From: UBA6522 sp036231525
GTDB lineage: Bacteria; Pseudomonadota; Gammaproteobacteria; Steroidobacterales; Rariloculaceae
Length of the DNA: 38,395 bases
Assembly (NCBI GenBank): GCA_036231525.1
Contig: JAZAGZ010000015.1
Coordinates: forward strand, 1 to 38,395
Direction of reading: 5' to 3'
Part shown: positions 34,276-38,395 of the stretch, piece after piece
Layout: the number at the start of each line of letters is the position of its first letter
Numbering within the stretch: position 1 is the first letter of the stretch
The notes under the pieces: generated by a model
The model's input: the letters and a program-made list of their open reading frames with translations, nothing else
Databases searched by the model: none
What the model was told of the DNA's origin: nothing
Made by a program: the position numbers and the translations under genes

Positions 34276-34511
34276 AGGGTTCTCCGCACGTATCTTCTCG
34301 TTTACCCCACCAACGCAGCGTCTTTAAACACTTGCCATTTCTACATAACGACTGATTCTACTCCTCTCAAAAAAATATGCTGAAGGGAAGACGCAATAGA
34401 ACCCTCATTCAAGCTTCTCAAACATGTTGAATTTCAGTGCCGCCTTATAAACCATTTTATAAACAGTAGGTTATATTAAATCACGCTAAATTTGAGGCTA
34501 ATCTGCTATGT

Positions 34512-34904
34512 TTACCCAGTGTAAAGCCCGCGAAGTAAGGGTTCGCCGTTGAGAAAGACTTGCCCCACCCACACCGAAGGTGCGTCACCTCTGGCAGGAG
34601 CCCCAACAATTGAAATCTGATCCCCAGGTCTGAGGGTATCTCTGGTCCAACCATCGCGCGGAGCTAAACTAGAGGAGCTTGAGAGCCCGGCCAACCAGCT
34701 TATAACCACGCCGTTCTCCCCCATCACGTCAAAATAAATAAGGGTGTGTGGATTAACAAATCGAAAATCCGTGACAATTCCCGTGATGGTAATCTCCTGG
34801 GTCAGATCGTAAACAATGTTTGACCCATGGTGACTGAACGAAGGAAACGAAAGAGATAAGAGCCCCAGCCCAAACAAGAAGACGGCAACGAGTTTTGCAC
34901 TCAT
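34512..34904 (-). CDS. DUF6152 family periplasmic protein, copy 2
   Basis: Second DUF6152 member, 130 aa. The signal peptide ends near FSHHGSN, and the mature domain has GIVTDFRFVNPHTLIYFDV and a DTLRPGDQISIVG motif, closely parallel to copy 1 (LQGTVKELHLVNPHTWLFLEV, VKAGDTVSVRC). The HH motif again sits at the start of the mature protein. The ATG has AGGGG seven bases upstream. It is divergent from the 309-aa secreted protein gene, sharing a 173-base promoter region with palindromes. Function unknown. Confidence 0.85.
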   Translation of the reverse strand: MSAKLVAVFLFGLGLLSLSFPSFSHHGSNIVYDLTQEITITGIVTDFRFVNPHTLIYFDVMGENGVVISWLAGLSSSSSLAPRDGWTRDTLRPGDQISIVGAPARGDAPSVWVGQVFLNGEPLLRGLYTG

Positions 34905-34960
34905 CGAATATCCCCTAATATAATCTGTAGTAAAACTTACTCTGAATTATAAGAGGAATC

Positions 34961-34987
34961 ACGATCTGCATATAGATCGTTAACGAT
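34961..34987. promoter_or_regulatory. Overlapping palindromes, candidate operator in a divergent promoter
   Basis: ACGATCT (34961-34967), six-base spacer, AGATCGT (34974-34980): a perfect 7-bp inverted repeat. It overlaps the 12-base palindrome ATCGTTAACGAT (34976-34987). The layout, ACGAT / ATCGT / ACGAT, is typical of a dimeric repressor site. It lies 57 bases from the DUF6152 start and 90 from the 309-aa gene start. No regulator gene is nearby. Confidence 0.5.
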
Positions 34988-35065
34988 ATTAGTCACTGGA
35001 ACTTATAAACATATGGCTAAGTCTCTGCCCGAGATTCTATTACCCGAAGAACTTGTCTACCTAGC

Positions 35066-35071
35066 AAGGAG
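35066..35071 (+). promoter_or_regulatory. Ribosome binding site supporting a GTG start
   Basis: AAGGAG lies six bases before the GTG at 35078, which decides that non-ATG start. Confidence 0.75.
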
Positions 35072-35077
35072 ACCCAC

Positions 35078-36007
35078 GTGAATAACTCACCTATCGATAG
35101 AGCAGTTACCCTCTTAGCTATCGTGTGTACCTTGTTACTGAATCCAATACCTACTACTGCGCAAAGATGGGTTTCAGAATCTATTTGTCCCGAGAACACC
35201 CCCGCCCTCTTCCATGAGTGTGCATTAGAAGTGGCGGCTTCATTCGATCCTCCCCGTACTTCCGACGGTTCGCCAGATATGGGAGGAACCTGGCGCCATC
35301 CAAATGGGGATGCTGGTGGTGCGTACGAAAGTCTTGAAGATCATTACGGGAACCTTGATGAAATTGGAGGGCCAGCCACAATCGTTGACCCCTCCGATGG
35401 GAAACTTCCAATGCATACATGGGCGTTACTACAAAGAAATGAAAACCCACAACGATATATTCACCATAATGCAGCCTGTTTTCTATCCGGAATCCCAAAT
35501 ACCATGTATCACGGAGAGGAGCGTCAGTTTCTTCAGACTTCTGATTACCTTGTGATCCTATCTGGAAACGCGCATGGCTACCGCATTATTGCCTTGAACG
35601 ACCTCCCACCTGTCGGGGAAGACATACGCCTTTGGGATGGCAGTTCAATCGGACGCTGGGAAGGGAATACGCTGGTTATCGAAACAACAAACCAAACTGG
35701 GAAATCCTGGTTGGATCAACAAGGAGCTTTTTACACGGAGGAAGTCCACGTAGTTGAACGATTGACTCTCATTGAGCCTGATACGATCCACTATCAGGCT
35801 ACGATCGACGATCCAAATGTCTATACCAGACCCTTTACGATTGCTGTTCCCTATAGGCGAAATACTGTGGGGGGGTTTGAGATGCCAATAAACGCCTGCT
35901 ACGAAAATAATGAAACGCTATTGGATATCTACCAAACCGTGGGTTTTGACTTCTATCCGGGCATCGGTCCTGAGGAAGCTCGGCAAGCTATTGAGACACA
36001 ACCATAG
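35078..36007 (+). CDS. Secreted protein of an uncharacterised family (WDG...WEGNTLVIETTN type)
   Basis: A 309-aa exported protein starting at GTG with AAGGAG upstream. The signal peptide ends near TTAQR (residue 29). The C-terminal half carries the motif set RLWDGSSIGRWEGNTLVIETTN, LHVVERLT-like VHVVERLTLIEPDTIHY and YTRPFTIAVPYR. I know this pattern from a family of hypothetical secreted proteins, often near DUF6152 and PQQ enzymes in environmental bacteria. Two Cys in the N-terminal region may form a disulfide. Function unknown. It is the only plus-strand gene in the right-hand cluster and divergent from DUF6152 copy 2. Confidence 0.78.
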   Translation: MNNSPIDRAVTLLAIVCTLLLNPIPTTAQRWVSESICPENTPALFHECALEVAASFDPPRTSDGSPDMGGTWRHPNGDAGGAYESLEDHYGNLDEIGGPATIVDPSDGKLPMHTWALLQRNENPQRYIHHNAACFLSGIPNTMYHGEERQFLQTSDYLVILSGNAHGYRIIALNDLPPVGEDIRLWDGSSIGRWEGNTLVIETTNQTGKSWLDQQGAFYTEEVHVVERLTLIEPDTIHYQATIDDPNVYTRPFTIAVPYRRNTVGGFEMPINACYENNETLLDIYQTVGFDFYPGIGPEEARQAIETQP

Positions 36008-36021
36008 TCTCAACTGACGCC

Positions 36022-36516
36022 CTAACCAAAGAAGGTGATTAATCGACCGTGGATCCCCACTCCAAACCACAGAATGAGCGACGCTGCGCCCATGAATCTT
36101 GCTAAAGCAGGGCTTTCCGTGGTCTCCGTCCAGTTCTTCATCTGAGGTGAAATTTTAAGCCGAAACCAAAGCGCATTCAGGCCCGCCAAGAGTAGGAGTA
36201 CTACCTTCATCTGGAATGCGTAGTTCACTGCATAACGATGAGGATTACCTACAACGAAAAAAAATCCTGTACATGCATTGATCCCAAAGCCAATAAATAC
36301 CAAGGGCAAAATCTTGTGTACGGTGCGTAGTGGCAGACCTCTCTTATACCCGATCAGCCTTAAATCCATAACGATAAGACCACCAATCAGTACACCAAGA
36401 CCCGTAAAATGCAGCGTCTCCAGAGTCGGCCATATCCAAGGTCCACTATTAACCCACTGTGAAATGGTAGTGCTACGAATCCAATCAAGTGTGGGAATTA
36501 TCGAACTGATTTCCAT
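36022..36516 (-). CDS. DUF6644 family membrane protein, copy 1
   Basis: A 164-aa integral membrane protein with four to five hydrophobic segments. The family features are PTLETLHFTGLGVLIGG (conserved His36), VMDLRLIG, a central FQMKVVLLLLAGLNALWF and a C-terminal LWFGVGIHGRLITFF. Conserved membrane His residues suggest heme or metal binding, which is an inference. It starts nine bases after the neighbouring DUF6644 gene. Function unknown. Confidence 0.82.
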   Translation of the reverse strand: MEISSIIPTLDWIRSTTISQWVNSGPWIWPTLETLHFTGLGVLIGGLIVMDLRLIGYKRGLPLRTVHKILPLVFIGFGINACTGFFFVVGNPHRYAVNYAFQMKVVLLLLAGLNALWFRLKISPQMKNWTETTESPALARFMGAASLILWFGVGIHGRLITFFG

Positions 36517-36525
36517 CTCACCTCA

Positions 36526-37002
36526 TCAATCAACATAAGCGATCAACCTCCCAGAGGCAATCACGCCGAACCATATGACCATAGATGTAGCAGCCCAGAA
36601 CCGCACAAGCACTGGTGCCGCTAGATCCGACTCCCAAAGTCCAGATTCACGAACAAGCTGGCGGTGTAACCAGCCTGTGTTAAGTAGTCCAAAGATAATT
36701 AACGCCATCTTTGTTTGGAATGCCGTATCACCAACATACTCCACACCTCGGGGGACAAACAGTACTGTTCCAGAAAGAAAGTTGATGCCTAGTCCTGTCC
36801 AAGCCAACAAAAGCGCACGTTTGAAAAAAATGTAGGAAATGAAACGAAACAGCCCCAGCATGCGCAGGTTTAGAACCAAGAGCAATCCCATTGAAATAGC
36901 CATGCCTACTGCGTGCAGACTCAACATCAATGGAAACCCGACAAAGGATGTAAGCACCCAATCGGAGAACGAGGTCTGTTCGAGCCACTGCAGGGCACTC
37001 AT
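36526..37002 (-). CDS. DUF6644 family membrane protein, copy 2
   Basis: A 158-aa paralogue of the next gene: SLHAVGMAISMGLLLVLNLRMLG with His30, FQTKMALIIFGLLNTGW and WFGVIASGRLIAYVD align with copy 1. The ATG has a strong AAGGAGGG upstream (minus strand). It lies downstream of the MBL-fold gene, separated by a 104-base gap with a 13-bp hairpin. The two paralogues are adjacent and cotranscribed, so a heterodimer is plausible. Confidence 0.82.
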   Translation of the reverse strand: MSALQWLEQTSFSDWVLTSFVGFPLMLSLHAVGMAISMGLLLVLNLRMLGLFRFISYIFFKRALLLAWTGLGINFLSGTVLFVPRGVEYVGDTAFQTKMALIIFGLLNTGWLHRQLVRESGLWESDLAAPVLVRFWAATSMVIWFGVIASGRLIAYVD

Positions 37003-37041
37003 AAACCCTCCTTGATTCCCGGGCCTTTACACCACATCAGA

Positions 37042-37071
37042 TACGTCTGCTTCCGACAGGAAGCAGACGTA
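37042..37071 (-). repeat. Perfect 13-bp hairpin between the MBL gene and the DUF6644 pair
   Basis: TACGTCTGCTTCC (37042-37054), loop GACA, GGAAGCAGACGTA (37059-37071). The stem is perfect with a tetraloop. No T-run follows on either strand, so a classical rho-independent terminator is unlikely. It may stabilise or separate transcripts. Confidence 0.85.
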
Positions 37072-37106
37072 ATTACTATGATCTAAAAAAGAGTTGGGCT
37101 TGGGGC

Positions 37107-37952
37107 TTAAAAAGGACCTAAATGCCCTTCCATAAAGATCTTCCAAGCATTTAAGGGCAACCATTCATCATACATTCGCCAACTCTCATACTGGGGCAAG
37201 CTAACTGCAGTAGGGTGTACCCCTGAATCAAGTTCAGCACGAAGATCACGCAAGTACTGCAAGGTGTCAGCGACATCCTGCTTTGTTCCGCCTTGTAGTG
37301 GATCAGGCGCCTGGCTGTGCGTGAAAACAATTTTATCGATATCCAACTCTAAGATTTCTCCGAGCGTTCGTTCCAATTGTGCGACGTTAAAGTCAGGCAG
37401 AAACAGGAAAGGTAGGCGGTTTGGACCCACTATATCAGCAATATAACCCACCCTTTGCGAAGTAGATGCCAAAGGTATAGTCATTCCATGTCCATGACTC
37501 GCACCAAAATGATGCAATTCCACAGTTGTTCCACCCAGGATGATATCCTTTCGTCCCCCCCCCCAACTTTCATCTGGTAACACCAGATTCGGATGAGGGT
37601 TAGCAAGCATCCAATTGTAGGCGTCAACGTGAGCGATGATCGTTGCACCTTCATCTTTGAAAGCTTGTCCACCGCCTGAATGATCCCAGTGATTGTGGGT
37701 ATGCACGAGGTATCGAATAGGTTGATCTGTTACCGACTTGATAGCCGCAACAAGCGCTTGCGAGTGCGTAGGATTAATCGGATCGATCGCGATAACCCCA
37801 TCGTCGGTAACTACAAACATCGAGATATAATTCCCCATACCGTAGCTATAAATACCGTCTGCAACTTCTACAGGACTTGCGTCTTGGCTGACCGCCGAGT
37901 TTGCTATGGTAAGGAAAATAGCTATGGAAAATAGTTTTCTTAGACTGACCAT
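37107..37952 (-). CDS. Exported metallo-beta-lactamase-fold hydrolase
   Basis: Zinc hydrolase of 281 aa with a signal peptide (cleavage near Ser22). The metal-binding motif is complete: HTHNHWDH (His86, His88, Asp90, His91), a third His near 153-155 (FGASHGHG), Asp173 (YIADIVGP) and His212 (FTHS). Family members hydrolyse beta-lactams, lactones, thioesters or other esters; the sequence does not say which. Regulation and cluster role are unknown. It is followed on the same strand by a perfect hairpin and the DUF6644 pair, and preceded by the cyclase-family gene 105 bases away. Confidence 0.88.
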   Translation of the reverse strand: MVSLRKLFSIAIFLTIANSAVSQDASPVEVADGIYSYGMGNYISMFVVTDDGVIAIDPINPTHSQALVAAIKSVTDQPIRYLVHTHNHWDHSGGGQAFKDEGATIIAHVDAYNWMLANPHPNLVLPDESWGGGRKDIILGGTTVELHHFGASHGHGMTIPLASTSQRVGYIADIVGPNRLPFLFLPDFNVAQLERTLGEILELDIDKIVFTHSQAPDPLQGGTKQDVADTLQYLRDLRAELDSGVHPTAVSLPQYESWRMYDEWLPLNAWKIFMEGHLGPF

Positions 37953-38057
37953 TGTTCTAACTCCATGGTTAATTCACTACTGTGAAGAAAACCTCTGTTC
38001 TTCAAATAGGATTTTATCCTGAACACCTCAAAAAAGCTTTACGATTCTACATATTAG

Positions 38058-38395
38058 TCAGTGCACGGGAATAGCGATGGGCCGCATTGGTGCTGCGTCC
38101 GCCCCTCGCAACTTTAGTGAGCCTCCGATAAACGCAAACTCATAAACGGCATCTTCGGAAATCTCTTCTAGATAAACTAACTCTAGAATAGGAGTGCCTT
38201 GCTGCCCCAAAAGATAAGTATGGACAGGAATATAGTCATCCTCGAGCTCTGAGAAGGACACCTCAAAACTCAGAGTATCCAGACCAATGACAATAGCGCC
38301 ACTCTCTTCAACTAGAAACTCAGCCGCCTCCAAACCAATCCCAGGGTTGTTTACCATGTAGGCAGCTGCATCCTCGTACACTCGCATACGCCCGG
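38058..38395 (-). CDS. Cyclase family protein (PF04199), C-terminal part, cut by the window edge
   Basis: Only the last 112 or so residues are present; the frame remains open to the end of the window, so the gene is truncated by the window and not broken. PGIGLEAAEFLVEES, IGLDTLSFEV, PVHTYLLGQQGTPILELVYLEEI and EFAFIGGSLKLRGADAAPMRPIAI are typical of the C-terminal part of PF04199 cyclases, which include kynurenine formamidase. The HxGTHxDxPxH metal motif would lie off-window. It is upstream of the MBL-fold hydrolase on the same strand, so a catabolic pair is possible. Confidence 0.82.
   Translation of the reverse strand, partial: GRMRVYEDAAAYMVNNPGIGLEAAEFLVEESGAIVIGLDTLSFEVSFSELEDDYIPVHTYLLGQQGTPILELVYLEEISEDAVYEFAFIGGSLKLRGADAAPMRPIAIPVH

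Noticed and set aside
34276..34511. Small gene in the AT-rich gap between the DUF3313-like gene and DUF6152 copy 2
   Set aside because: No open frame with a start signal or recognisable product; no convincing structure either.
1..38395. CRISPR array, tRNA, rRNA, insertion sequence or prophage
   Set aside because: No periodic short repeats, transposase, integrase, phage gene or cloverleaf-like sequence was recognised by eye; a dedicated scan could still find a short RNA.

Overview
This 38.4 kb window looks like a chromosome segment of a gammaproteobacterium, probably an uncultured marine or environmental lineage. The left two thirds (about 0.1-24.8 kb) is a dense set of conserved envelope, fatty-acid, RNA and DNA maintenance genes. 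Its order (rpmF-plsX-fabH, maf, rluC/rne, low-MW phosphatase, kdsB-lpxK-msbA-exbD-exbB, lolCED) closely resembles Pseudomonas-type genomes. LexA with E. coli-like SOS boxes, an Lpp/OprI lipoprotein, RNase E with the canonical catalytic and Zn-link residues, and a lipid A/LPS and Lol pathway all point to a diderm gammaproteobacterium. No rRNA, tRNA, CRISPR array, insertion sequence or phage gene was seen.

Region by region. 0.1-2.3 kb: lexA with two SOS operators, an OprI/Lpp lipoprotein, and a convergent L,D-transpeptidase behind a shared bidirectional terminator. 2.4-5.1 kb: the operon yceD-rpmF-plsX-fabH, lacking the usual fabD/fabG. 5.2-9.6 kb: maf/yceF, then divergent rluC and rne. 9.7-12.3 kb: a low-MW protein tyrosine phosphatase and an isolated core MetE-like methyltransferase. 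11.5-16.1 kb: the exbB-exbD-msbA-lpxK-kdsB operon (lipid A transport and phosphorylation, Kdo activation). 16.4-20.3 kb: sfsA followed by lolC-lolE-lolD. 20.6-24.8 kb: mfd, facing an ECHDC3-like crotonase whose two catalytic glutamates are both replaced.

The right third (24.9-38.4 kb) is an accessory region of exported and membrane proteins. It begins with two large beta-propeller proteins, one of them a propeller-M28 peptidase-PDZ fusion. Next come a PQQ-type quinoprotein dehydrogenase with a lipoprotein cytochrome c, two DUF6152 proteins, two secreted proteins of unknown role, a 309-aa secreted protein divergent from one DUF6152 gene, a tandem pair of DUF6644 membrane proteins, a metallo-beta-lactamase-fold hydrolase, and the C-terminal end of a cyclase-family protein that runs off the window. 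Almost all are on the minus strand. The two propeller genes are visibly GC-richer than the housekeeping block (58% against 44% in hand-counted samples).

The best candidate for an undescribed system is the 29.6-38.4 kb set: a periplasmic quinoprotein/cytochrome c oxidation module with DUF6152/DUF6644 partners and two hydrolases. Its substrate cannot be read from sequence. The most concrete regulatory signals are a hairpin that would occlude the rne ribosome binding site, overlapping palindromes in the 34.9-35.1 kb divergent promoter region, and a perfect 13-bp hairpin after the MBL gene.
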